Shown one piece after another: positions 6,314-13,765 of a DNA stretch of 19,587 nucleotides. The stretch is from contig USBR01000018.1 of the NCBI GenBank assembly GCA_900552905.1, positions 1 to 19,587 of the forward strand, given 5' to 3'. Under the pieces are notes generated by a model, which saw only the letters and a program-made list of their open reading frames with translations, searched no databases and was not told the DNA's origin. Each line of letters starts with the position of its first letter. The stretch's first letter is position 1. A program made the position numbers and the translations under genes. The DNA comes from an uncultured Succinatimonas sp. GTDB taxonomy: Bacteria; Pseudomonadota; Gammaproteobacteria; Enterobacterales; Succinivibrionaceae.

Positions 6314-8611
6314 TTAAGCTAATTCGTCGGCAAATTTGACAGAGCCCATCTGAGCACCAATATCCATAGCAACACTCATGGACTCAGGATCGGCAATGCC
6401 TTGACCGGCAATTTCAAAAGCAGTTCCGTGATCAACGGAGGTTCTGATAATCGGGAGGCCCACAGTTACGTTAACACCAGAGCTAAAGCCTAAGACTTTA
6501 AGCGGGATGTGGCCTTGATCGTGATACTGTACTACTACAATATCGAATTCCTTGCGGTTAGCAGCACGATGGAAGACGGTATCAGGAGCAATAGGACCCT
6601 GAACATTGATACCCTCAGCCAAAGCTTGCTCCACAGCCGGTACAATCTGCTCGGTATCTTCGTTGCCAAATAAGCCATGTTCACCACAGTGTGGGTTGAG
6701 ACCGGCAACAGCGATACGCGGATTTTCAAAGCCCATGAGCTTCATGGTTTCATCAGCAAGCTTGATGACGCGGTAAACACGCTCTTGCTTGCAAGCATCG
6801 CAGGCACCACGTAAGGAAACGTGGGTGGAGACGTGGATTACACGGAGCTTGGGGCTTACTAACATCATGGAGTAATCTTTAGTACCAGTGAGGGTAGCTA
6901 AGATCTCAGTGTGGCCGGGGAAATTATGACCACCTGCGTGTAAAGCTTCCTTATTTAAAGGAGCAGTGACAATAGCCTGAATTTTGTGGGCCATATGAGC
7001 TTTAATGGCAGCCTCGATATACTCAAAGGCGGCATTACCACAAACAGGGCTAATCTTGCCAAAAGGAATGTCGTGAGGGACATTGTGCAAGTCGATAACT
7101 TCAATACGTTTTACAGAAGGCTGAGCCTCTTCAATATCATTGACGCAGTGAATTTCTACATCAGCCTTTAAAATTTTGGCAAGGCGCTCTAACTGATAAG
7201 CGTCACCGAATACTACCGGACGAGCCTTGGTGTAGATCTGCGGATCGAGGAGAGCCTTAACAATAATCTCTGAACCGATACCAGCAGGATCACCCATGGT
7301 TAAACCGAGGGCGGGTAATTTCATAGGAGTACTTCCTTTGCAAGTTAAAAGATCAGTAGCATCGACAAAAGCATCAGGATTGCCGAAAGCTCCTGCTTTG
7401 GTTACTAAAAACTTTCCTTTGTGATCACCTGAGGCAATACAGGCTAAGGGAATGCCAGATTGAACTTCGGTGATAATCTTTAATAAATTGGCACCACAGG
7501 CCTGACAGGCATGGATAGCGGTATCACCTCCGGTGATAACAAAACCGTCAAAAGAGGCGGCGCACAGACGCATGAGCTCAGCCATGAACATGGCCATACG
7601 CTCACCGGTTTGGAAATAATTTAAGCCGACAGCTGCACCAGCTTTAGCTGAGGTCTTAACGTCTTCTTCCTGAGGAGCGCCGCTAACAAGGATCAATTTA
7701 TGATTCTTTAAAGCTTCAAAAACTTGTAAGGCGGTATTAGCTGCAGCCTTAAGTGGATCTTGAATAGATAAAATCGGATCTGCCTTAATAAAGCTAAGTT
7801 CGCGCTTTGAGATGAGCTCTATACTCTGATTGCGAGTAATGGCGCTGATGGATCCGGCAAGAATTAAAACCTTTTGCGCCTGTGGTTTGACAGTCTCTAC
7901 AGAGCCTTCAGGTAATAATTTAGATAGGGCTTTAGCTAAACCTGCAGAACCGGCATAAGCAATATTTTCAAAGCTTTGAGATACAGTTGCGATCAAATCT
8001 AAATCAGCAACTTTGATAGCATCGCAAATTACTACTTGAACTTGATTTAAAGCAAAATTATCTAAAGCCTTTTTTACAGCGAGAGCTCCTTGCTTTAAGA
8101 CTTCATGCTCTAAAACTGCGGTTTTTAAATTAGATTGTTTAGCAATGATTTCCGGTATATAAGAACAGTCAACTGGGCTTTTGGGAATATTGGCAAGCTC
8201 AGTATCCTCGAGCTTTTTACCGTGTAAGAATTGGATACCGTTTAAGGTTGTTCTGCCACCTTCAATAAAGGCCGGGGCAAAGATAATAAATTGGGGCTTG
8301 CGGCCATTGTAAAGACCTTCAAGTTCAGAGCCGATATTGCCGCGTAAGGTAGAATCGACTTTTTTATAAAAGAGGACATCTTTATTTAATTTATATAAAG
8401 ATTTAGTGGTGTTATATACAGCATCATATGCTTTTTGATTATCGATATCACGCGACTCAGTATCGACTACTAAAACTTCGCAGGAGTTGATCTCCTCAAA
8501 GTTAACACCAGGAACTGCTACCGCCGCACTCATACCACGGGCAGCAAATTGCACTGAGCTATCGTTAGAACCGGTAAGATCATCTGCAATAATTGCGACT
8601 TTCAGTTCCAT
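6314..8611 (-). CDS. pdxA2: Fused DUF1537 four-carbon acid sugar kinase / PdxA2-type 4-phosphate dehydrogenase
   Basis: This 765-residue protein joins two enzymes that are usually separate. Residues 1 to about 420 are a DUF1537 acid-sugar kinase: IIADDLTGSNDSS (7-19), YKKVDSTLRGNIG (82-94), FVITGGDTAIHAC (357-369) and VTKAGAFGNPDAF (403-415). Residues 430-765 are a full PdxA-family dehydrogenase: TMGDPAGIGSE (438-448), TAPLNKE (549-555), PGHTE (565-569), the expected metal ligands H597, H641 (NPHCGE) and H697 (YHDQG), and TVGLPIIRTSVDHGTAF (716-732). In characterised systems the kinase makes D-threonate or D-erythronate 4-phosphate, and PdxA2 oxidises and decarboxylates it to dihydroxyacetone phosphate. 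A catalytically complete bifunctional enzyme is therefore likely. Start ATG at 8611 with GAGGAA upstream. It is the first gene of the operon. A second Shine-Dalgarno/ATG sits exactly at the domain junction (see separate entry). The exact stereoisomer used is unknown. Confidence 0.93.
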   Translation of the reverse strand: MELKVAIIADDLTGSNDSSVQFAARGMSAAVAVPGVNFEEINSCEVLVVDTESRDIDNQKAYDAVYNTTKSLYKLNKDVLFYKKVDSTLRGNIGSELEGLYNGRKPQFIIFAPAFIEGGRTTLNGIQFLHGKKLEDTELANIPKSPVDCSYIPEIIAKQSNLKTAVLEHEVLKQGALAVKKALDNFALNQVQVVICDAIKVADLDLIATVSQSFENIAYAGSAGLAKALSKLLPEGSVETVKPQAQKVLILAGSISAITRNQSIELISKRELSFIKADPILSIQDPLKAAANTALQVFEALKNHKLILVSGAPQEEDVKTSAKAGAAVGLNYFQTGERMAMFMAELMRLCAASFDGFVITGGDTAIHACQACGANLLKIITEVQSGIPLACIASGDHKGKFLVTKAGAFGNPDAFVDATDLLTCKGSTPMKLPALGLTMGDPAGIGSEIIVKALLDPQIYTKARPVVFGDAYQLERLAKILKADVEIHCVNDIEEAQPSVKRIEVIDLHNVPHDIPFGKISPVCGNAAFEYIEAAIKAHMAHKIQAIVTAPLNKEALHAGGHNFPGHTEILATLTGTKDYSMMLVSPKLRVIHVSTHVSLRGACDACKQERVYRVIKLADETMKLMGFENPRIAVAGLNPHCGEHGLFGNEDTEQIVPAVEQALAEGINVQGPIAPDTVFHRAANRKEFDIVVVQYHDQGHIPLKVLGFSSGVNVTVGLPIIRTSVDHGTAFEIAGQGIADPESMSVAMDIGAQMGSVKFADELA
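7322..7338 (-). promoter_or_regulatory. Internal ribosome-binding site and ATG at the kinase/PdxA junction
   Basis: On the minus strand AAGGAAG (7338-7332), a 7-nt spacer and ATG (7324-7322) occur in frame inside the fused gene. The ATG encodes M430, followed by KLPALGLTMGDPAG, which is just where a free PdxA protein would begin. Either a stand-alone PdxA2 is also made from the same message, or this is the fossil start of a gene that became fused. Function is inferred; the motif is seen directly. Confidence 0.6.
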
Positions 8612-8642
8612 AAATTCCTCTAAATAATCTTAAATAATCAAC

Positions 8643-8694
8643 AATTATGATTATAGTCAATCATTTTAAATAATGTGTGAATAAAATCACGCAT
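8643..8694 (-). promoter_or_regulatory. CRP-activated, DeoR-overlapped promoter of the acid-sugar operon
   Basis: A CRP-like site, ATGTGTGA-N6-TCACGCAT (8673-8694, core GTGA 8677-8680 and TCAC 8687-8690), is centred at 8683.5. A perfect minus-strand TATAAT lies at 8655-8650, so the start of transcription is expected near 8643 and the CRP centre near -41, the class II activation position. The motif TTATGATTATA (8645-8655, plus strand) covers the -10 box, as expected for repressor occlusion. An ATAATCA/TGATTAT inverted pair with 7-nt spacing (8634-8654) is also present. The leader to the ATG at 8611 would be about 32 nt. Confidence 0.65.
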
Positions 8695-8704
8695 TTTGAA
8701 ATAT

Positions 8705-8743
8705 ATAATCAAAAAATGATAATTTTTGATTATTGTTAATCAA
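8705..8743. promoter_or_regulatory. Overlapping inverted repeats, probable DeoR autoregulatory operator
   Basis: ATAATCAAAAA (8705-8715) and its perfect complement TTTTTGATTAT (8723-8733) flank a 7-nt centre. The right arm overlaps a second perfect inverted repeat, TTGATTA (8726-8732) and TAATCAA (8737-8743), with a 4-nt centre. The shared core TGATTA is the same as in the other promoters of the window. The position just upstream of the repressor gene suggests autoregulation. No convincing -35 box is visible for the repressor; TAATAT at 8772-8777 is only a possible -10. Confidence 0.5.
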
Positions 8744-8820
8744 TGTCACCTTATGAATAAAGAAAATTTGCTAATATAAGCTTAAAGTTTTTGAGTTTGG
8801 TTTATTTAGAGTTATCAGCT

Positions 8821-9579
8821 ATGTTTCTATCAAGACAAGAAAAAATATTGGAATATTTAAAGACTAAGAATCTGGCTACCGTTGATGATTTAGTAGCGGT
8901 AACAGGAGCCTCTCCTGCAACCATTAGACGTGACTTGGTTAAAATGGATAAGGCAGGAGTTGTGTATAGAGTACACGGAAGTGTAACTTTAAAAGATTCT
9001 CTTAGCCGTCAGCCTACTACTTCAGAAAAACAATTATTGCAGCATGAGCAAAAATTAAAGATTGCTGAAAAGGCGGCTTCTTTTATAAAAAATGGTGATA
9101 GTGTACTTTTTGATGCCGGTACCACGACGATTGAAATTGCGCGCAATCTAATTAAATTATCATTAAAAGTAATCACTACCGATCTTCATATCGGTATTCT
9201 CTTAGCTGATACTGATTCTAAATCTGAGGTAACTTTAACCGGCGGTACTATAGATAATTCCTCGCAGTCTTGTATTGGCGATAAGGCTCGCGAAGTAATT
9301 GATTCTATTCATCCAAAGTATACTTTTTTAAGTTGTAATGCTTGGGATCTTAAGTGTGGTATTACCGCTCCTACCATAGAAAAAGCAAATTTAAAGCGCG
9401 CTTTAACTGAAATAAGTTCAAAATGCATTTTAGTTGCAGATAGCAGTAAATATGGTAAGAGTCAGCTTTATGAGGTAGCTCCTTTAAAAAACGTCGATAT
9501 CATTATTACTGACGCAGCCTTACCTAAAGAGATTCAAGAGCAGATTAAGGCTTTAGGAGTAGAGCTGTATTTAGTTTAA
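8821..9579 (+). CDS. DeoR-family transcriptional repressor
   Basis: DNA-binding regulator of sugar catabolism. The 252-residue protein has an N-terminal winged helix-turn-helix (about 4-56: RQEKILEYLKTKN, ASPATIRRDLVKMDKAGVV, RVHGS) and the DeoR sensor domain, with FDAGTTTIEIARNL (about 97-110), ITTDLHIG, LTGGTID, EKANLKRAL and LVADSSKYGK. The sensor domain usually binds a phosphorylated sugar intermediate, so a 4-phospho acid made by the divergent kinase is a sensible effector (inference). An upstream TTG at 8791 would add ten residues but has no ribosome site; the ATG at 8821 has TTAGAG nine bases before it and matches the usual DeoR beginning. It is divergent from the acid-sugar operon, and TGATTA-type motifs occur here and at the two TRAP promoters, so it is likely the local regulator of all three. 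Confidence 0.9.
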   Translation: MFLSRQEKILEYLKTKNLATVDDLVAVTGASPATIRRDLVKMDKAGVVYRVHGSVTLKDSLSRQPTTSEKQLLQHEQKLKIAEKAASFIKNGDSVLFDAGTTTIEIARNLIKLSLKVITTDLHIGILLADTDSKSEVTLTGGTIDNSSQSCIGDKAREVIDSIHPKYTFLSCNAWDLKCGITAPTIEKANLKRALTEISSKCILVADSSKYGKSQLYEVAPLKNVDIIITDAALPKEIQEQIKALGVELYLV

Positions 9580-9609
9580 ATATTTCTTGCTCTAAATGAT
9601 CCAAATTTA

Positions 9610-9633
9610 TGATGCCATCTAAAGATGGCATCA
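9610..9633. terminator. Hairpin between convergent genes, probable bidirectional terminator
   Basis: TGATGCCATCT (9610-9620) and AGATGGCATCA (9623-9633) form a perfect 11-bp stem between the converging DeoR gene (stop at 9579) and the amidohydrolase gene (stop at 9644). Neither side has a strong T run, so termination may be weak or the hairpin may just protect message ends. Confidence 0.55.
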
Positions 9634-9643
9634 GCTAATAGTC

Positions 9644-10789
9644 TTAGAAATTATTTCCCCATATTTCCAGACTTGCAAAAGTTATTTGTCCTTTGCATAT
9701 GGTAACTTTTGGAATAATTAGTTGTTTTAAATCTAAAAATTCACCATAAGCATCGGTAATTCTAAATTTATCAATATCTTGAAGCTTAAATAAACATAAA
9801 TCGGCACAAGCTCCAGATTGCATAATATTGTCTATATTTACACCTAAAGCCTTTAGAGGCGAGATTGTTACTGCCTTTAAAACGTCCTTTATATCCATAC
9901 CTAAGCCTAAATATTTACTCATGGTATAGGGAAGTCCAAAGGAGGTAGACGTAAAAGCGCGAGGTTTAATTATGTCGGTACTGATAATGTCAGGAGCAAA
10001 TCCTGACTCTAAAGAAGCTCTTAGTACTCTAAATGAAAAGTTTTTAAAACCATCAGCAGAGTCAAAAATAAGTCCTTTTTCGCGAGCATCCTTGATACAA
10101 GGTAGGATTTTCCCTTGTTTATCAATTATGCTTTCTCCTTGCTCATTGAAAGTATGACAAAGTACATCTCCTGAGCCTAAAACTGAGCAGATATCATTTA
10201 AAGGTTTAGGATGATTTGAAAAATGTACACAAAGAGGTAGCTTTAATGAGCTAGCTAAATGTTTTGCTTTCAATAAAGGCTCTAAATCACTGTCTTTAAC
10301 ACAACAGTTATCATATCTAAGTTTTAAACCGCGAATATTTGTATAGCGTTGGCATAAATCGAAAATACGTTCTTCCTCTATGGCATAGACATTTTCAGGG
10401 GCTTTTTCATTTATTTGTCCTGAAGAGCCTACATTTAAATAGGTATAGATATCGCAGGTGCTCTTACAAACAGTATTTTCATAAAAATCTTTGAAATTAG
10501 AACAACCAGTACTACCAGCATCGGCTAAAGCAGTACAACCTAAAGGTAAAGCATAATTATCAGCTTTAAGTCCATTATCACTACCTTGATAGATGTGACA
10601 GTGATGATCGATAAATCCTGGAGCGAGAATATAGCCGTCAGCATTTATAACTCTTTGAGCTTCAACATTAAGATTTATTCCTCTTTGTAAAATTTGATTT
10701 TTTTGAATGACTAAATCTTCTGCTTGTAGGCTGTTTTGTAACGGATCGTAAATTAAGGCGTTTTTTATAAGTAAAGAGGGAGTGGTCAT
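9644..10789 (-). CDS. Amidohydrolase-superfamily metallohydrolase, cog3964 (EF0837/Atu3266) type, copy 1
   Basis: Metal-dependent hydrolase with the amidohydrolase TIM-barrel ligand set: H63 and H65 (DHHCHIY), K156 (RGLKLR, expected to be carboxylated), H189 (CVHF), H212 (LCHTFN) and D272 (STDI). It has 381 residues. This subgroup is often misnamed dihydroorotase. From published work on cog3964 members (Atu3266 and relatives), these enzymes hydrolyse acetylated alpha-hydroxy acids such as acetyl-R-mandelate. Here it follows a TRAP transporter on the same strand, but a strong terminator (10804-10830) lies between them. The ATG at 10789 has AGGA upstream. The gene is strikingly AT-rich (17 of 60 bases are G/C at 9661-9720, my hand count), suggesting low expression or separate origin. 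Paralogue of the gene at 17058-18215. Substrate unknown; an O-acyl hydroxy acid is a hypothesis. Confidence 0.87.
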   Translation of the reverse strand: MTTPSLLIKNALIYDPLQNSLQAEDLVIQKNQILQRGINLNVEAQRVINADGYILAPGFIDHHCHIYQGSDNGLKADNYALPLGCTALADAGSTGCSNFKDFYENTVCKSTCDIYTYLNVGSSGQINEKAPENVYAIEEERIFDLCQRYTNIRGLKLRYDNCCVKDSDLEPLLKAKHLASSLKLPLCVHFSNHPKPLNDICSVLGSGDVLCHTFNEQGESIIDKQGKILPCIKDAREKGLIFDSADGFKNFSFRVLRASLESGFAPDIISTDIIKPRAFTSTSFGLPYTMSKYLGLGMDIKDVLKAVTISPLKALGVNIDNIMQSGACADLCLFKLQDIDKFRITDAYGEFLDLKQLIIPKVTICKGQITFASLEIWGNNF

Positions 10790-10803
10790 ATATGTATCCT
10801 ATT

Positions 10804-10830
10804 AAAAAAAAGACCGCCGTAGCGGTCTTT
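10804..10830 (-). terminator. Strong intrinsic terminator between dctM and the amidohydrolase gene
   Basis: Minus strand: AAAGACCGC, loop TACG, GCGGTCTTT, then a continuing T run (complement of A 10804-10811). It is a perfect 9-bp stem with a stable tetraloop, placed 15 nt after the dctM stop. It should stop or strongly reduce transcription into the amidohydrolase gene downstream. Confidence 0.9.
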
Positions 10831-10845
10831 AAAAGATTTTACTAA

Positions 10846-12132
10846 CTAGTAGACGAGGTTGACAATACCAGTGGTAAATACCGGTACAAAGGTTAAGGCA
10901 ATGAGAACTAAACCTAAGAGCATATAGAAAGGAACTGCTTCTTTGATGAAAGTACTCATCGGGCATTTAGTGATAGAACAGGTTACAAACATCAACGTAC
11001 CCATTGGTGGTGTTAGAGTTCCTATAGAGAAGTTGAAGATTACAACCATGGCAAATTGAATCTCATCAATACCGAAATGTTGAGCAATTGGAGCTAACAG
11101 CGGTACTAAGATAATCATAGCCGCTGTACCTTCGATAAACATGCCGATGAAGATCAAAAACAGGTTCACTAAGAGTAAGAAAATAACTGCATTATTTAAA
11201 TGATCGATAAAGAGAGAAGTTAAATATTGAGGTACTTTTTCACGGGTGAGAACCCAAGCAAAAGCAGAGGCTGCGCCTACAATAAGCATAATTGCAGATG
11301 TGGTTAAAATGGTTTCTTTGATAGCTTTAATGCTGTCAGAGAATTTCATTTCTCTGTATATGATACCTAAGAGAATAGCGTAAACAATAGCTACAGAACC
11401 AGCTTCAGTCGGGGTAAAAGCTCCGATACGAATACCACCGATAATAATGATAGGTAAGCATAAAGGTAAGAATGCGCCCTTAAAAGTTGACCAAACACGA
11501 GCTAGGGAGGTATCTACCTTTTTAGTAGAGCGGTAACCGCGTTTATAGGAAAGGTAAGAGACTAAAAGCATCAATAAGACGCACAACATAAGTCCCGGGC
11601 CAATACCAGCAACGAAGAGTTTTCCAATGGAAACATTAGCTATAGAACCATAGATAATCATCGCAATTCCTGGTGGAATTAACGGGGTGATAATGGCAGA
11701 GGTTGCTACTAAAACAGAAGCAAAAGCTTTAGAAAAACCACGACGTTCCATTTCTGGAGCTAGCATCTTAGCTTCCATGGCGGCGTCAGCTAGATTAGAA
11801 CCGGATAAACCACCCATGATGGTAGCAACTAAGATGGTAACGTGACCTATACCGCCTACGATGTTACCTAATAAGGATTCGCAGAAATCCACGATACGCT
11901 TAGTAACACCGGTATAGTTCATAAAGACGCCGGCACAGACGAAAAAGGGAATAGCTAATAGAGCATTAGATTGGGTACCGGCGATAATACGCTGTACCAT
12001 AAATTGTGGATTTAAATCTGTATGTAAAATGAAATAAGTAGCAGCTGCGCCTAAAATAGCAATAAAGACTGGCATGCGCAGGAAAAGAAATACTAAAAGG
12101 AGTATGCAACTTAAAGCAATAGCGGTATCCAT
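10846..12132 (-). CDS. dctM: TRAP transporter large permease DctM, copy 1
   Basis: Large membrane subunit of a TRAP (tripartite ATP-independent periplasmic) transporter, which moves an organic acid inward using an ion gradient. The 428-residue product has about twelve hydrophobic helices and the DctM wording: IPFFVCAGVFMNYTGVTKRIVDF (paraphrased in parts: IPFFVCAG, then RIVDF), GGLSGSNLADAAMEAKMLAPEM, then TPLIPPGIAMIIYG, GAFTPTEAGSVAIVYA and LTPPMGTLMF. The ATG at 12132 is one base after the dctQ stop codon, and its Shine-Dalgarno sequence (TAGGAGA) is built from the end of dctQ, so translation is coupled. It is followed by a strong terminator. The paralogue on the other strand (15767-17044) has the same size and motifs but different sequence, so this is an old duplication or two separately acquired transporters. 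Confidence 0.95.
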   Translation of the reverse strand: MDTAIALSCILLLVFLFLRMPVFIAILGAAATYFILHTDLNPQFMVQRIIAGTQSNALLAIPFFVCAGVFMNYTGVTKRIVDFCESLLGNIVGGIGHVTILVATIMGGLSGSNLADAAMEAKMLAPEMERRGFSKAFASVLVATSAIITPLIPPGIAMIIYGSIANVSIGKLFVAGIGPGLMLCVLLMLLVSYLSYKRGYRSTKKVDTSLARVWSTFKGAFLPLCLPIIIIGGIRIGAFTPTEAGSVAIVYAILLGIIYREMKFSDSIKAIKETILTTSAIMLIVGAASAFAWVLTREKVPQYLTSLFIDHLNNAVIFLLLVNLFLIFIGMFIEGTAAMIILVPLLAPIAQHFGIDEIQFAMVVIFNFSIGTLTPPMGTLMFVTCSITKCPMSTFIKEAVPFYMLLGLVLIALTFVPVFTTGIVNLVY

Positions 12133-12133
12133 A

Positions 12134-12628
12134 TTATTCTCCTAAGCCTTCACAATTCATCTTTTGGCGTAATTGCTTTAATTCTTCTAAGGTGCTTATA
12201 GTTAAGCAAATCATCATAAAGAAACAACCTACAGGAACTATGGCATTGATCATCCATACTTGAATTTGCAAGATGTAGGTATGCTTACTCATGGAATAGA
12301 GTAATTCTTCTAAATTGATACCTAAGTAGACTAGATAGGCTAAAAGCAAAATCATCAAGATATAGTTAAAAATAACCAATAAATATTTAGCTTTAGGTTT
12401 TAAAAGATCAAAAACAATCTCAACTGCAACATGAGAACCATAGCGGAAGGCAGCACCAGCTCCTAAAAAAATTACCCATAAAAAGCTTCCCATCTGAACT
12501 TCTTCAGTCCAGGTAATTGGATCTGAAAAAATATAACGCATGATGACGTTAACAAAGGTAACGGCAACGAGAATGCAGAAAAATATGCCTGCTACAACTA
12601 AATCTAAATTTATTAGGTATTTTTTCAT
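12134..12628 (-). CDS. dctQ: TRAP transporter small permease DctQ, copy 1
   Basis: Small membrane subunit of the TRAP transporter, binding DctM and shielding it in the membrane. It is 164 residues long with four hydrophobic helices and the typical DctQ features: VTFVNVIMRYIFSDPITWTEE near residues 24-44 (cited in part: NVIMRYIF and WTEE) and FLGAGAAFRYGSHVAVEI further on. The ATG at 12628 has AGGAG seven bases upstream. The preceding dctP gene ends 52 bp away, and a hairpin occupies that gap. Its identity is clear from motifs and position between dctP and dctM. Confidence 0.92.
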   Translation of the reverse strand: MKKYLINLDLVVAGIFFCILVAVTFVNVIMRYIFSDPITWTEEVQMGSFLWVIFLGAGAAFRYGSHVAVEIVFDLLKPKAKYLLVIFNYILMILLLAYLVYLGINLEELLYSMSKHTYILQIQVWMINAIVPVGCFFMMICLTISTLEELKQLRQKMNCEGLGE

Positions 12629-12646
12629 TTTTTGCTCCTAATTTAA

Positions 12647-12668
12647 GATGCCGCCATAAGGCGGCATC
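12647..12668 (-). other. Intercistronic hairpin between dctP and dctQ, copy 1
   Basis: GATGCCGCC (12647-12655) and GGCGGCATC (12660-12668) form a perfect, GC-rich 9-bp stem with a 4-nt loop, without a T run after it on the minus strand. Located right after the dctP stop, it is best read as a message-stabilising or attenuating hairpin that lets the binding protein be made in excess over the permease. The role is inferred. Confidence 0.65.
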
Positions 12669-12680
12669 GAGCAGTAGTTA

Positions 12681-13739
12681 TTACTGCATGGCCTTCTTAA
12701 CAGTGTCGTATAGGCCAGGAGTCCAATCCTTGAATTCAGGTAAGGAATAGAAGGATTTTGAGGCATCGATAAGCTGTTGTTTATATTCAGGAGAAGGTTC
12801 AATTACAGTTACACCTTCAGCTTTAAGCTTCTCTAAAATTTCAGTGTCAGCCTTTTCTGATAATTCGTTTTGATAAGCACCAGCTTCCTTGCAGGTATCC
12901 ACTAAGAGCTTTTGAATTTCAGGTTTTAAGCTGTTGTAGAACTTGGTGCCGACAACTAAAGTGGTCATGTTGTAAACGTGAGCATCTAAGAGTAGGTATT
13001 TTGCAACTTCGTGGAATTTACCGTAGTACAGTAAAGCTACAGGATTTTCTACGCCATCAATGGTACCTTGTTGTAAAGCGGTATATACCTCTCCTAAAGG
13101 CATAGGGGTAGGGCGAGCACCTAAAACCTCTTGTCCCTTTAATTGAATTACATTAGTAGGGACACGAATCTTTAATCCTTTAAAGTCTTCAAGGCTATTT
13201 AAAGGTTTTGTGGTTAATGTATGACGAACGCCAAAGCGCCAGTTAGAAGCTAAAATTTGCATTTGAGCTTTATCGGCTAATAGTTTGGCCTGATCGTTAA
13301 ACCAAGAGCTGTTATAAAGCTTGTAAGCTTCTTCCATGGAATTAAATAAGTAAGGACCGAAAGTAATACCTAAATCCTTAATACCACGATCATAGAAATA
13401 AGCGCCATCAGCTAAGGTGCAGATCGGCTCACCAGCAACCATTTGATCTAAAAGATCTTCTTTAGAGCCTAACTGATTAGACGGGTAAAGTTCAATTTTA
13501 ACAGCGCCTTTGGATCTTTCTTCAACTAATTGTTTCCATTTTTCGCAACCTGCGTAAAAGGGTTCGCCAGGATTTGACTGATGTCCAAGTCTAATTACAA
13601 CAGGTTCTTCTTTAACAACAGCAGAGGCTGCGTTTTTAGCGGTTTCAGCCTTTTTTCCATCATCGCCACAACCGGATAAGACCATACTTCCGGCAACGAT
13701 AGCTGCGATAGCTAATTTTAGTTTACGTTGAATCTGCAT
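12681..13739 (-). CDS. dctP: TRAP transporter substrate-binding protein DctP, lipoprotein type, copy 1
   Basis: Solute receptor of the first TRAP transporter. The 352-residue product carries a lipoprotein signal: basic start MQIQRKLK, hydrophobic core and lipobox LSGC with C24, then G25, so it should be lipid-anchored rather than free in the periplasm. A low-complexity linker (about 25-46) precedes the DctP fold. Substrate-site residues of the family are visible: R172 (GVRHTLTTKP), R192 (GLKIRVP), which normally clamps the ligand carboxylate, and E231/N232 (DGVENP). The ATG at 13739 has AAAGGAG with a 7-nt spacer. Its promoter shows the shared CRP/TGATTA layout. The ligand is a carboxylic acid by family rule; which one is unknown. 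Lipid anchoring is unusual for a Gram-negative DctP and contrasts with the paralogue at 14199. Confidence 0.92.
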   Translation of the reverse strand: MQIQRKLKLAIAAIVAGSMVLSGCGDDGKKAETAKNAASAVVKEEPVVIRLGHQSNPGEPFYAGCEKWKQLVEERSKGAVKIELYPSNQLGSKEDLLDQMVAGEPICTLADGAYFYDRGIKDLGITFGPYLFNSMEEAYKLYNSSWFNDQAKLLADKAQMQILASNWRFGVRHTLTTKPLNSLEDFKGLKIRVPTNVIQLKGQEVLGARPTPMPLGEVYTALQQGTIDGVENPVALLYYGKFHEVAKYLLLDAHVYNMTTLVVGTKFYNSLKPEIQKLLVDTCKEAGAYQNELSEKADTEILEKLKAEGVTVIEPSPEYKQQLIDASKSFYSLPEFKDWTPGLYDTVKKAMQ

Positions 13740-13765
13740 AGGGAAACTCCTTTAGAACAGAGTGC

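Noticed and set aside
6314-7324. Naming the PdxA domain as the vitamin B6 biosynthesis enzyme
   Set aside because: Fusion to a DUF1537 kinase points to the PdxA2 catabolic branch; no other B6 genes are present.
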